From Hyphomicrobium sp. (GTDB lineage Bacteria > Pseudomonadota > Alphaproteobacteria > Rhizobiales > Hyphomicrobiaceae), in the NCBI GenBank assembly GCA_016793445.1, contig JAEUME010000018.1, positions 124,001 through 188,000 of the forward strand: a DNA stretch of 64,000 nt, read 5' to 3'. The notes under the pieces are model-generated. The model made no database searches and was not told where the DNA came from. It worked only from the letters and a program-made list of their open reading frames with translations. The position numbers and the translations under genes are program-made. Positions 29,690 to 37,585 of the stretch are shown here, piece after piece (positions within the stretch are counted from its first letter, which is position 1; each line of letters opens with the position of its first letter).

Positions 29690-29926
29690 TCAATCGCCTG
29701 GCGCTGCGGTAGTAAGCTGCAATGCGTGCAGCACATCGCCCATGCGCCCGCCGAGCGCGCTATAGACCAGCTGATGTTGCTGTACGCGGCTCTTGCCCTT
29801 GAAGGCCGAGGAAACAACGTGCGCGGCGTAATGGTCGCCGTCCCCGGCCAGGTCTTTGATCTCCACCGTTGCGTCGGGAAGCACAGCTTTGATCATGCGC
29901 TCGATTTCGGACGCGGGCATAGGCAT
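29690..29926 (-). CDS. bolA: BolA family protein
   Basis: A 78-residue protein of the BolA family, which forms [2Fe-2S]-bridged complexes with CGFS glutaredoxins in iron-sulfur cluster handling. Family features are the VEIKDLAGDGDHYAAHVVS strand-helix and the HQLVYSALG segment with the conserved His. ATG 29926 follows GGAG by seven bases; ATG 29935 is also in frame. The bolA-grxD pair is conserved in alphaproteobacteria, usually next to purine genes, which are not present here. Confidence 0.93.
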   Translation of the reverse strand: MPMPASEIERMIKAVLPDATVEIKDLAGDGDHYAAHVVSSAFKGKSRVQQHQLVYSALGGRMGDVLHALQLTTAAPGD

Positions 29927-29979
29927 CGTCGTCATTCTCCGGGATATTAAGGGCACAAGCAGGAGTGGAATCTAAACCT

Positions 29980-30008
29980 CCAGGCAACCCAGCGATAGAG
30001 TTGCCTGG
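29980..30008. repeat. Perfect 9-bp inverted repeat
   Basis: CCAGGCAAC at 29980-29988 and GTTGCCTGG at 30000-30008 with an 11-base spacer, between bolA and pqqA. No T-run follows on either strand, so it is not a classical terminator; it could be an operator or an mRNA hairpin. Confidence 0.5.
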
Positions 30009-30157
30009 AAGTAGGAAGCGTCATCAGGAATACAACTTTTATCCATAAGTCAAATTGATTAAAACATCACGCGAATGCGATTTGCGGTTATCGTCACCGT
30101 GGACTACGTTGAAATTCGAGGACGTGAGTCCTTAATGTTTTGATGGAGGAAACTATT

Positions 30158-30247
30158 ATGAAGACCTGGATGAAGCCGGAAGTTCGCGAGCAGGAAGTCG
30201 GCCTTGAAGTGACGTCCTATCTCCCGGCTGAGATCGACGTGATCTAA
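30158..30247 (+). CDS. pqqA: PQQ precursor peptide PqqA, copy 1
   Basis: A 29-residue ribosomal peptide, MKTWMKPEVREQEVGLEVTS followed by YLPAEIDVI. It has the conserved Glu17-x3-Tyr21 pair that PqqE crosslinks when making pyrroloquinoline quinone, the cofactor of methanol and other periplasmic dehydrogenases. A GGAGG-like site lies seven bases before the ATG. None of pqqB, pqqC, pqqD or pqqE is in the window, so this is an orphan copy. An identical peptide is encoded at 33653. PqqA was recognised by motif and C-terminal AEID pattern, without a search. Confidence 0.92.
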   Translation: MKTWMKPEVREQEVGLEVTSYLPAEIDVI

Positions 30248-30480
30248 CGTCGTTTTTAGTATCGCCTAAAATTCGGCGGGGTGCGGCGTGAGGCTGCGTC
30301 CTGCCGTCGTATTTTGACCTCCTTGATTGTGGGCTCGCGCTTCGGGTCTCTACCTGTGACCCGATCTTGGTTGTCCCCATCTAAAGTGGCCAAGTGTGCG
30401 CCGCCGCTTGCAGGCCATCGTCAACGCAGCTAATCCACATCATTGATTTCTTAGGTGGTTTTCAGCAGATCGGCGGGGGT

Positions 30481-31485
30481 ATGCTGTTACGCGCTGGGTT
30501 GCTTTACATCTTGGGCGTCGCCAGCCTGCTTTTGGGGGCACTGGCGGCTTGGCAGGGGCTACAACTCGCCAGCCTGAAGGATGGCGCGGTGACGTTCAGC
30601 GAACGCACGGCCCGAACGCAGCGAGATCTCGACGCGGCGCGCCTTGAGGCTGAAATGGCGCAGCGCCGGGCGCTTGTTGCAGAGGATAAGCTGACCCGCG
30701 CAGGGACAGCCGCGGCCGGCGATGGAGCCAGCGGACAGCCTGGCGCCGCCGCCGCAGACAGCGCCGAGGTCGAGACGCTGCGAAGAGATCTGGCTGACAC
30801 GCAGCGCGAGCGGGACGCTGCCAGAACCGAGGCTCATGAGCTGGCCGGAGAACTTGCCGCTATGCGTAGCGCGGGCGAACGGTCGGGCGCAGGCCAGGAC
30901 GCAGAAGCGGCCCGCGAGCAGATCAACAAGCTCTCCAACGAGCTTGAAGAGGCTCGCAGATCGATCCTCCAAACCACCTCCGCACGCAACGAACGGGACG
31001 CGGCACGTACCGAATCCGCGCAGCATGCGCGCGAACGCGACGCCGCGCGGGCCGACGTGCAGAAGCTCTCCGATGAACTCGAGATCGCGCGCGCGGAGGT
31101 GCTGCGGCTTTCCGGCGCGTTGGAGGCGGCAAACAAGACTCTGGCCGAAGCAAACCACGCCTCGCGCGATGTCAAGGATGCGCAGGCAGCGGGGGGCGCT
31201 GCTCCCGCAACGCAAGCCGGAACCGGATCACTGGGCGTGACGGAGGTTCCCGTTGCACCCGCCGCCGTGACAGCCGCGCCCGTGCAAACTCCCGCAAAGA
31301 CGGTCAGCATCGATCCTACTCCGCAAGTAGAGAGCGAGAGTCCGCCCAGGAGCACCACCGGCGTGACCGATGACGCCGCCAGCGCTGCGCCTGAGACACG
31401 TGCTCGCAAACGGAAAGAAGCCAAGCGCAAAAAGCACCGCACGCCAGGACGTCACATCGAATCTTCGGTCTTCCTGCCGTTCTAA
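30481..31485 (+). CDS. Membrane-anchored coiled-coil protein, unknown function
   Basis: A 334-residue protein starting at ATG 30481 after GGGGG. One N-terminal transmembrane helix (LLYILGVASLLLGALAAWQGL) is followed by about 220 residues of coiled coil with repeated blocks (RERDAARTEAHELA, RNERDAARTESAQHA, RERDAARADVQKLS) and an Ala/Pro/Thr-rich C-terminal part ending in a Lys/Arg-rich stretch (RKRKEAKRKKHR). I do not recognise it. A longer frame back to 30394 adds no recognisable sequence. No operon partner. Confidence 0.68.
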   Translation: MLLRAGLLYILGVASLLLGALAAWQGLQLASLKDGAVTFSERTARTQRDLDAARLEAEMAQRRALVAEDKLTRAGTAAAGDGASGQPGAAAADSAEVETLRRDLADTQRERDAARTEAHELAGELAAMRSAGERSGAGQDAEAAREQINKLSNELEEARRSILQTTSARNERDAARTESAQHARERDAARADVQKLSDELEIARAEVLRLSGALEAANKTLAEANHASRDVKDAQAAGGAAPATQAGTGSLGVTEVPVAPAAVTAAPVQTPAKTVSIDPTPQVESESPPRSTTGVTDDAASAAPETRARKRKEAKRKKHRTPGRHIESSVFLPF

Positions 31486-31573
31486 GCGCTTTGCGATCCT
31501 GCTGAGCCGCTTTTTTCGTCTCCTGGGACGAGAGAGTATGTCGCGAAGCGCTTCGACAAGCACGCCGCCCGTA

Positions 31574-32443
31574 TCACAAATCCTTACAATCGAAGCGGAC
31601 TTTGACCCAGGGAAGATCAAGTTTGCAGGTGCCGCCCTTGCGCGAAATAACCTTGCCGAGCTCCATGCCGCCAAGGTTCAGCTTGGACAATCCCGAACCT
31701 GAAGTCTCTTCACCAGCTGCTTCAGCGTCGTTCTCGGCGGCCTGCTCGTCGCCGGCGGTAGCGTCCGCAACGGCGTCTTCGCTTTTCACGGACGCGGCGT
31801 CCTGCTGGCTTGTAGCATCCTTCTCTGCCTTCTCCTTTGCGGGTGTGCTTGCAGGAGCCGCGGTCTCGGTCTGCGTGACGGTTTTCTTCGGCGCGCCAGA
31901 GGGTGCGGCTTGCGCGGGTTTGTCGGATTCCTTTGGGGACGCGGCGCTTTGAGGAGCAGCGGTTGGGGCGCCCACCTCTTCGGAGGGTTTCGGCGCGGCG
32001 TTGGCCGTTTGTGTGCTGTCACAACGCACAAGATCACCGCCCGCGCGCGTCCAATACATGGTGCGCGAGAACAATTTGATGCCCGCATAGCCGGTGACGC
32101 GCAGCTTGTCCGCACCCGATGGGACAAATTCAACGTCGTAACGCTGCTTTTTCTCGGGCGAGTAGATCCAGCCCTGGTGCATGCCTTTGCTGCCTATGGG
32201 GCGCGCCGCGCCAATGATCTGGCGTCCGCAACCCTTGATGTCCTTGCTGTTGCGAACCCAAACGACGTGGCCGCAAAGGGTATTACCCGCGCATGGTTTG
32301 ATTTCGACGGCGCCGCGTCCGGTGTTGTCGATCCATACGCCCAAGGGAGAGGCGTCGCCGGCACGGGCGATATCGGGAAGGATAGCGAAGATTGCCGATG
32401 CAGCGGCGAACGCGCCAAGGCCAGCGGTGCGAAGGAAGGCCAT
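31574..32443 (-). CDS. DUF2147 domain-containing secreted protein
   Basis: A 289-residue exported protein with a signal peptide (cleavage near ARAGDAS). Residues ~32-140 form a DUF2147 domain (GVWIDNTGRGAVEIKPCAGNT; GWIYSPEKKQRYDVEF), a small beta-barrel of unknown function found in periplasmic proteins. A long Ala/Glu/Lys/Pro-rich linker follows, and the protein ends in a short Cys-containing module (GGTCKLDLPWVKVRFDCKDL), longer than typical family members. It faces the coiled-coil gene tail to tail. Confidence 0.82.
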   Translation of the reverse strand: MAFLRTAGLGAFAAASAIFAILPDIARAGDASPLGVWIDNTGRGAVEIKPCAGNTLCGHVVWVRNSKDIKGCGRQIIGAARPIGSKGMHQGWIYSPEKKQRYDVEFVPSGADKLRVTGYAGIKLFSRTMYWTRAGGDLVRCDSTQTANAAPKPSEEVGAPTAAPQSAASPKESDKPAQAAPSGAPKKTVTQTETAAPASTPAKEKAEKDATSQQDAASVKSEDAVADATAGDEQAAENDAEAAGEETSGSGLSKLNLGGMELGKVISRKGGTCKLDLPWVKVRFDCKDL

Positions 32444-32722
32444 TTGGGAAATCCTTTCGTGGGTCTAAATGCCGATCGTGCCAGCCTCACATGGCGGCGG
32501 ACGCACGCGCTGTTCCGGCTGGAACATGCGGGGTCTTAGTCGCGCGGCAGAGGAGAGCGGTTCAATGAGTACGCCGGTCGCGCGGACGCGACGGCGGGCC
32601 GGAGTGACGGCTGAGTGTGCGATTTGCGGGCTTTGCGTTACCCATTCTTAACGCAAAAGCACTAGTTCCAAATTCATGGAAGTCGACGTCTGACGCTTTT
32701 TGAGAACGTGGGTGGAAGAACC

Positions 32723-32962
32723 GTGTCGCCACAGCTGGATCACGCCGGGCAGGTGGACTGGGTTTGGCGCCGGATCGTGGCTGGCGACCGTATCCGCATA
32801 TTCTGCGACTACTACGGCGGGCACTGGATTGAGTTGACGCCGCGCTGGCAGTTCTGGCGCAAGCGCCGAGTTCGCATCACCCCGACCGAGATGTTTGAGA
32901 TACGCTCCGTCCTGTCGGAAAACCGCCGCATCGGGTCGCGCCGCGATAATGTCATCGCCTGA
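32723..32962 (+). CDS. Small basic protein of unknown function
   Basis: A 79-codon frame starting at GTG 32723, five bases after GGAAG; GTG 32708 is an alternative five codons upstream. The peptide is rich in Trp, Tyr and Arg (VDWVWRRIVAGDRIRIFCDYYGGHW...WQFWRKRRVRITP) with no signal or membrane segment. I do not recognise it. Composition is protein-like and there is no competing frame of similar quality on either strand. Confidence 0.55.
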   Translation: MSPQLDHAGQVDWVWRRIVAGDRIRIFCDYYGGHWIELTPRWQFWRKRRVRITPTEMFEIRSVLSENRRIGSRRDNVIA

Positions 32963-33032
32963 GACGCGCGGCGAAGAATGGATCCGCCCAATCCTGCGGA
33001 CCGGACGGATCTCCCCCATTTGTCCAATCGAC

Positions 33033-33272
33033 TTATTGAGCGGGCGCGGGAGCCGGCGCTTCCGTCGTGGCCGGCATTGGAACGGTCTTGACGTCGAGCT
33101 GCACGACGCCGAGGTGGATCAGGCCGCCAAACAGGACGGCGAAAACCAGCGCGGTGACGAGCGCGTTCATGAACCGGCTCGAGAACGAAAGCATGTTCCC
33201 GATGAGGTCGAGAACGAACACGACCGCGGCCGCGATCAGGACAGGCTGTAGCCAAGCGAATTGTTCAAGCAT
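33033..33272 (-). CDS. Small two-helix membrane protein
   Basis: A 79-residue protein with two hydrophobic helices (LQPVLIAAAVVFVLDLIGNML and FMNALVTALVFAVLFGGLIHL) and a short Pro/Ala tail. ATG 33272 follows GGGGAAG at good spacing; the longer frame to 33395 adds a non-membrane sequence without a start signal. The function is unknown. Confidence 0.68.
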   Translation of the reverse strand: MLEQFAWLQPVLIAAAVVFVLDLIGNMLSFSSRFMNALVTALVFAVLFGGLIHLGVVQLDVKTVPMPATTEAPAPAPAQ

Positions 33273-33652
33273 GTGCTTCCCCTCAGTTGTTGTTATGGCG
33301 TAACGGGACGTGCCACCCCTTATTTCAACGAACGAACTATAGCACGCACGGCGCCATGAACGACCCCTACCACGAGCGATGGGCTGGTCCAGCAAATTCA
33401 GCGGAGTTCTACGACAATGTCAGAGCGCGGATCACCGTTTCATGCGTCCGTTCGTGTCTTGGCATCGCGCTACATCAGGCGCTTGTCCGAAAGTCGTAAG
33501 TCATTGTTGTAATGGTATAACAAAGCCGCGAAGCGATCACAAAAAGTTTGTCCCACGCGATCGAAAAGCGATTGGCCATTTTCAGCAGGCGCCGCTACAT
33601 CTGTTTGTAACAGGGGTGCCCTGTGAAAGAGATTTCTTGGAGGAGATACACC
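33273..33652. other. Intergenic region upstream of pqqA copy 2
   Basis: About 380 bases with no gene I can support. The last 170 bases are less GC-rich than the surroundings and contain AAAAAGTTTGT and GATCGAAAAGCGAT inverted motifs that could be part of the pqqA promoter or leader; this is not proven. Confidence 0.45.
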
Positions 33653-33742
33653 ATGAAGACCTGGATGAAGCCGGAAGTTCGCGAGCAGGAAGTTGGTCTT
33701 GAGGTCACGAGCTACCTCCCGGCCGAGATCGACGTTATCTAA
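33653..33742 (+). CDS. pqqA: PQQ precursor peptide PqqA, copy 2
   Basis: Encodes exactly the same 29 residues as copy 1, with Glu17 and Tyr21. The first 13 codons are identical at the base level, while eight of the remaining codons differ synonymously, including TCC versus AGC for Ser20. A strong GGAGGAG site precedes the ATG and a perfect terminator follows 22 bases after the stop, so this copy is a well-formed monocistronic unit. No modification enzyme gene is adjacent; the PQQ synthesis genes must be elsewhere if they exist. Confidence 0.93.
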   Translation: MKTWMKPEVREQEVGLEVTSYLPAEIDVI

Positions 33743-33763
33743 CGATTTCGAACCGATAGGTTC

Positions 33764-33799
33764 TAAAAACGGCGGCTCAGAAGCCGCCGTTTTTATTTT
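33764..33799 (+). terminator. Rho-independent terminator of pqqA copy 2
   Basis: AAAAACGGCGGC at 33765-33776 pairs perfectly with GCCGCCGTTTTT at 33783-33794 around TCAGAA, followed by ATTTT. Confidence 0.94.
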
Positions 33800-33876
33800 G
33801 CCCGGTGCGGCGCAAGTCTGTTGACCGAGGCCGTGCCGGCCTCGCTTCAGGCGTCCCGGCGGTCTATAAGACCGCC

Positions 33877-34773
33877 ATGAACAAACCTTACTCCTCCGTG
33901 GCAAAGGCCGCCGCGCTCGCTCCAAATGCGCACGTGCACGCCCGCGACGTCGTCTTTGGCAACGATCTTCCCATCGCGCTGCTGGCAGGTCCTTGTCAGA
34001 TGGAGAGCCGGGCGCATGCCCTGGAAATGGCGAGCGCCCTGAAGGAGATCGCCACCGCTCTTGGTTGCGGTCTCGTCTTCAAGGCTTCTTTTGACAAAGC
34101 CAATCGGACCTCGCTCTCGGGCACGCGCGGCATAGGCTTGAAAGCGGCGCTTCCCGTGTTCGCTGAGATCGGCGAAAGCCTAGGCCTTCCGGTCGTTACC
34201 GACGTGCACGAGGTGGCGCAGTGCGCGCCCGTGGCCGAAGTGGCCGATATTCTGCAAATTCCTGCGTTCCTGTGCCGCCAGACCGATCTACTCATCGCCG
34301 CCGCGCAAACCGGCCGCGTGGTCAAAATCAAAAAGGGGCAGTTTCTTGCGCCTTGGGACATGAAGAATGCCGTTGCCAAGGTCACCGGCAGCGGCAATCC
34401 CAATGTGCTCATCACGGAGCGCGGATCGAGCTTCGGCTACAATACGCTTGTTGTCGATATGCGCGGCCTGCCGCAGATGGCAGAGACCGGCGCGCCGGTC
34501 ATCTTCGATGCGACGCACGCAGTGCAGCAGCCGGGGGGACAGGGCACGTCATCGGGCGGCGACCGCCGGTTCGTGCCGGTGCTTGCTCGCGCCGCGGTCG
34601 CCGTCGGGGTTGCGGGGCTCTTCATCGAAACTCATCAGGATCCCGATCACGCGCCCTCCGATGGCCCCAACATGGTGGCGCTGAAGGATTTCGCCGCGCT
34701 CGTGCGCGAACTCCAGGCCATCGACCGCGTCGTCAAGAGCAGTGACCGCGTCGTCAAGAGCAGCGATCGGTAA
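33877..34773 (+). CDS. kdsA: 3-deoxy-8-phosphooctulonate synthase
   Basis: A 298-residue cytoplasmic enzyme condensing phosphoenolpyruvate with arabinose 5-phosphate to Kdo-8-phosphate, for lipopolysaccharide inner core synthesis. Family motifs: LLAGPCQMESRAHALE, FKASFDKANRTS, VVTDVHEVAQ, KKGQFLAPWDMKNAV, FDATHAVQQPGG, and FIETHQDPDHAPSDGP. ATG 33877 is the normal start. The C-terminus carries a seven-residue tandem duplication (DRVVKSS twice). It follows the pqqA terminator; no other Kdo gene is adjacent. Confidence 0.96.
   Translation: MNKPYSSVAKAAALAPNAHVHARDVVFGNDLPIALLAGPCQMESRAHALEMASALKEIATALGCGLVFKASFDKANRTSLSGTRGIGLKAALPVFAEIGESLGLPVVTDVHEVAQCAPVAEVADILQIPAFLCRQTDLLIAAAQTGRVVKIKKGQFLAPWDMKNAVAKVTGSGNPNVLITERGSSFGYNTLVVDMRGLPQMAETGAPVIFDATHAVQQPGGQGTSSGGDRRFVPVLARAAVAVGVAGLFIETHQDPDHAPSDGPNMVALKDFAALVRELQAIDRVVKSSDRVVKSSDR
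34723..34764 (+). repeat. Tandem 21-bp duplication inside kdsA
   Basis: GACCGCGTCGTCAAGAGCAG plus T, then the same unit ending in C: 20 of 21 bases identical. It duplicates DRVVKSS at the C-terminus, keeping frame. Confidence 0.85.
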
Positions 34774-34954
34774 AATGGAAAGAGCGCAGGGTGGCTGTCC
34801 CCGCGCTCCTTGCCAGATGCTTTTTCCTGTTTCCTGGTTCGTACATCCGGTGAGTGCGGCCGGAATGCTCTCCGCGAAACATGAAAAGCGCTTTCAGTGA
34901 GCGGTTTTTCGAAGTGACGTGCGCACATCGCTTCGAAATCCGCGCAAGGACCGA

Positions 34955-35194
34955 TCAGATCTTCCTCTGCCAGAGTGATGTTGCGACGGCTTGGACGTGG
35001 ACCCCGCTCTTTAAGCCGGGACTGAGGCTGTCGGCCTGCACGGCCAAGGTTGTGCAGGCTGTCGGACCGCAGGCCCCAGGCGGACTGAGACTTCCCACAT
35101 TGACGGCCGCAATGGCCATCGACGTGGCAAACAGGGTCATGCTGGTGAGGCAGGAGGCGTAGGCAAGTGCACGGGAGAGTGCTTCGTAAGTCAT
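34955..35194 (-). CDS. Possible small secreted protein
   Basis: A 79-codon frame whose ATG follows GAGGTGG by four bases. The peptide starts MTYEALSRALAYASCLTSMT and continues with a hydrophobic, signal-like segment ending near SMAIAAVN. The rest has two Cys (GACGPTACTTL), otherwise unremarkable. Not recognised. A CtrA-like site lies about 140 bases upstream (35335-35349), which mildly supports it. An opposing frame of similar length exists on the plus strand. Confidence 0.42.
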   Translation of the reverse strand: MTYEALSRALAYASCLTSMTLFATSMAIAAVNVGSLSPPGACGPTACTTLAVQADSLSPGLKSGVHVQAVATSLWQRKI

Positions 35195-35334
35195 CGGACC
35201 ACCTCGATACGCTTGAACTTAAATGGGTGACGATACTTCGCTCTTGCATTCCACGGGGCCGCGAAAGGGTGGGAGAGAGTGGGCTTTCAGTCCCTTCAGG
35301 GTCCCGGCATGAATTGAGAATGCCGCAACCTTGG

Positions 35335-35349
35335 TTAAGAACGCATTAA
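35335..35349. promoter_or_regulatory. Candidate CtrA-binding site
   Basis: TTAAGAACGCATTAA matches TTAA-N7-TTAA, the full CtrA recognition site known from Caulobacter. It lies between the small secreted-protein frame (minus strand, starts at 35194) and the SDR gene end. The match is exact but short. Confidence 0.4.
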
Positions 35350-35414
35350 GGTTAGCGGAGCGTGAAGGAATATTTCTGAAATCTTGCGCGGCGCGAATGG
35401 CGCGCGAAAGACGC

Positions 35415-36209
35415 TCAAGCGTTCGGCGCGGAAGGCGGCTCGCCGGTGCCCCTGCGATTGATGCCCATGTTGACGAGGCGAAAGAACGCCCAGTTTGGAA
35501 GAACGCGCAGCGTCTTCATCAGAAGCGCGATGCGCCAGGGAAATACGATCTCATACTTGCCGCGCGAAAGACCGGAGATGATCGTTTCGGCCGCCTGTTC
35601 CACCGGAATGATGAACGGCATGGGAAACGTCTCCCTTTGGGTCATCGGCGTGACGATATAGCCGGGATTGATGATCGTGAGTTTGACGCCTTTGCGGGCG
35701 AGATGTGGATAGAGGGCCTCGCTCAAAGAGATGAGCGCGGCCTTGGTCGGCGCGTACGCCGCGCCCTTCATCAGACCTCTGAAGCCGGCGACGGAAGAGA
35801 CGAATGCGATATGCCCGCGGCCGCGGGAGGCAAACGCGGCCATCGCAGGCTCCAAGGCGTTGAGAACGCCGAAATAGTTGACCGCCATCGTGTCCTTGCC
35901 GCGCTGGGCAGAGAAGTCGGAAACGAGCATCCCTTGCCAGACGCCGGCACTGAAGATCGCAAGGTCGACAGGCCCCAGGTCACGTTCGATGGCGGTGAAT
36001 ATATCCTTCATCGCGACCGCATCCGTGACGTCCCCGGGATAGGGGCTGATCAGGGGGTTTGATGCGGCAAGCGCATTGAGGTTGCCGGCAGAGCGCGCGG
36101 TTGCCGCAACGCGCACGCCGCGCTCCGCAAGACGCAACGCCAGTTCGCGGCCAATGCCGGAACTTGCGCCCGTGATCCATGCTGTCTTCCAGGGACGCGC
36201 CGCGTCCAT
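35415..36209 (-). CDS. SDR family oxidoreductase
   Basis: A 264-residue short-chain dehydrogenase/reductase. It has the NAD(P)-binding TGASSGIG near residue 14, the strand ending in FSAGV in place of the usual NNAG, the catalytic Ser in FVSSVAG and the YAPTK catalytic Tyr-Lys pair. The substrate is unknown. It starts nine bases after the chrR-like stop and so belongs to the ECF-ChrR transcription unit. SDR genes are among known neighbours of ECF11/RpoE-ChrR loci in alphaproteobacteria, which suggests a role in the response to singlet oxygen or membrane oxidation products. Confidence 0.88.
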   Translation of the reverse strand: MDAARPWKTAWITGASSGIGRELALRLAERGVRVAATARSAGNLNALAASNPLISPYPGDVTDAVAMKDIFTAIERDLGPVDLAIFSAGVWQGMLVSDFSAQRGKDTMAVNYFGVLNALEPAMAAFASRGRGHIAFVSSVAGFRGLMKGAAYAPTKAALISLSEALYPHLARKGVKLTIINPGYIVTPMTQRETFPMPFIIPVEQAAETIISGLSRGKYEIVFPWRIALLMKTLRVLPNWAFFRLVNMGINRRGTGEPPSAPNA

Positions 36210-36218
36210 CGACCAATC

Positions 36219-36881
36219 CTAAAGTCCGGTGAAGGGCTGAAAGAGCTTCGCCACCACTGACTTGAAGCGGAATTTCTTTTCTGAGGCAACGAGACAAACG
36301 CATCCCCCCTCAGGGTCGGCTACCGGCTGGTGCTCGGTTTCATCGAAGTGGTCGGCGACATCGCCCACGCCGTAGAGTCCGGTCTCGTCGCGGAAGGAGC
36401 CGCGAAGCACCAGCGTCAATTCAGAGCCGCGATGGCCGTGCGCGGGAATGGCCCTGCCCGCAGCAATTTTGAGAAGACGCAGGTTTCCCTTGGCGCCAGC
36501 AGAAAGCGCAATCGGGAAATGCTGCACGCCGGGCGCAAGCCGCCGCCAGGCTACCTTGTCGAGCTCGTCGCCCGCGTATTGCACAAGAATGACAGGCATG
36601 CCGCCTGCCGTAAGACCATCCGGACTGCGGCCCGGTGCTGCATTGCCGCCGGTCTCGGCTTCCGCGCGGTGCATGGCCATAATGGGGATTTTGCCAGCAA
36701 GAGGACTTGGCGCAAGGGAGCTGAAAAGTTCCACGCCGATATCATGCATCAGCACGAGTTCCATGCGGCAGACCGGACACATCCCAATGTGCGACGCCAT
36801 GACGGCGGCGAACGCCTCCGGCATGCTTCCAGCCGAGCAGCTCATGAGATTTTCCAGGCCTGGATGATGCGCGATCGTCAT
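36219..36881 (-). CDS. chrR: ChrR family anti-sigma factor
   Basis: A 220-residue zinc-dependent anti-sigma factor. The N-terminal domain carries ligands at His6, His31, Cys35 and Cys38 (HHPGLENLM ... SHIGMCPVC), the same residue numbers as the zinc ligands known for Rhodobacter sphaeroides ChrR. The C-terminal half is a cupin (IPAHGHRGSELTLVLRGSF). In Rhodobacter, ChrR holds RpoE inactive until singlet oxygen appears. The gene starts at the base after the sigma factor stop codon, so the two are translationally linked. Confidence 0.93.
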   Translation of the reverse strand: MTIAHHPGLENLMSCSAGSMPEAFAAVMASHIGMCPVCRMELVLMHDIGVELFSSLAPSPLAGKIPIMAMHRAEAETGGNAAPGRSPDGLTAGGMPVILVQYAGDELDKVAWRRLAPGVQHFPIALSAGAKGNLRLLKIAAGRAIPAHGHRGSELTLVLRGSFRDETGLYGVGDVADHFDETEHQPVADPEGGCVCLVASEKKFRFKSVVAKLFQPFTGL

Positions 36882-37481
36882 CTATTTCAGATCCTCGACG
36901 GCCTCACGGATTTTGAGATAGGCAAGGCGCATGCGCGATTTCACTGTCCCAAGCGGGAGCCTCAGGCGCTCAGCGATCTGGCTGTGCGTCAGTCCCTCGA
37001 TATAGGACAAGACCACTACCTCGTGCTGGTCGGCGGGTAATTGAGCCAGGGCAGCCTGGACGCGTTTTTGGCGCTCCTTGACCTCGGCCCGCTCGTCGGG
37101 AAGGGGATCATCGCTTGCTTCCTCATCGCGCCCTTCCGGCAACTCGACCCACGTCGTTTCCTTACGGAGCTTGTCGATGCGCAGATTGCGCGCGATCGTG
37201 AAAATCCAGGTGGTCGCGTTGCCCCGGTCGCCGGAGTACAGGTTCGCCTTGCGCCAGACCGTGAGGAGCGTTTCCTGTGCCAGCTCCTCGGCGGTGGCCG
37301 GATCGGCGCCTTGACGCATCATGTAGGCCTTGACGCGCGGCGCATAAATTTCGAACAAATCCCGAAATGCCGCCGCGTCGCCCTTGGTCGCGATCCGGTT
37401 TAGAAATTCAGCCATCAATATGCAGTCCGAGTGATGTGCCCGGACATCGCCAAGCCATGTACGAGCATGAGTGGCATTCAT
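36882..37481 (-). CDS. rpoE: ECF sigma factor, RpoE/ECF11-like
   Basis: A 199-residue extracytoplasmic-function sigma factor. Region 2 is near residues 35-100 (FRDLFEIYAPRVKAYMM, ETLLTVWRKANLY, WIFTIARNLRIDKLRK) and region 4 is at the C-terminus (ALAQLPADQHEVVVLSYIEG, SQIAERLRLPLGTVKSRMRLAY). Pairing with a ChrR anti-sigma places it in the group responding to singlet oxygen. ATG 37481 lies seven bases after GAAGGG; an in-frame TTG at 37496 and ATG 37415 are alternatives. I could not find a convincing autoregulated TGATCC-type promoter upstream. Confidence 0.93.
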   Translation of the reverse strand: MNATHARTWLGDVRAHHSDCILMAEFLNRIATKGDAAAFRDLFEIYAPRVKAYMMRQGADPATAEELAQETLLTVWRKANLYSGDRGNATTWIFTIARNLRIDKLRKETTWVELPEGRDEEASDDPLPDERAEVKERQKRVQAALAQLPADQHEVVVLSYIEGLTHSQIAERLRLPLGTVKSRMRLAYLKIREAVEDLK

Positions 37482-37585
37482 AGCCGAACCCTTCAAGCCG
37501 CGCCATTGCTACGCGCCTTGAGGGGCTTTGGATTGTCGTCGAGTGCGGGTATCTCTATCCGCCATGGACCGCTGATGGGACAAGG

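Noticed and set aside
30248..30480. Search for pqqB-E fragments after pqqA copy 1
   Set aside because: No frame with PqqB-E motifs; the next gene is a coiled-coil membrane protein.
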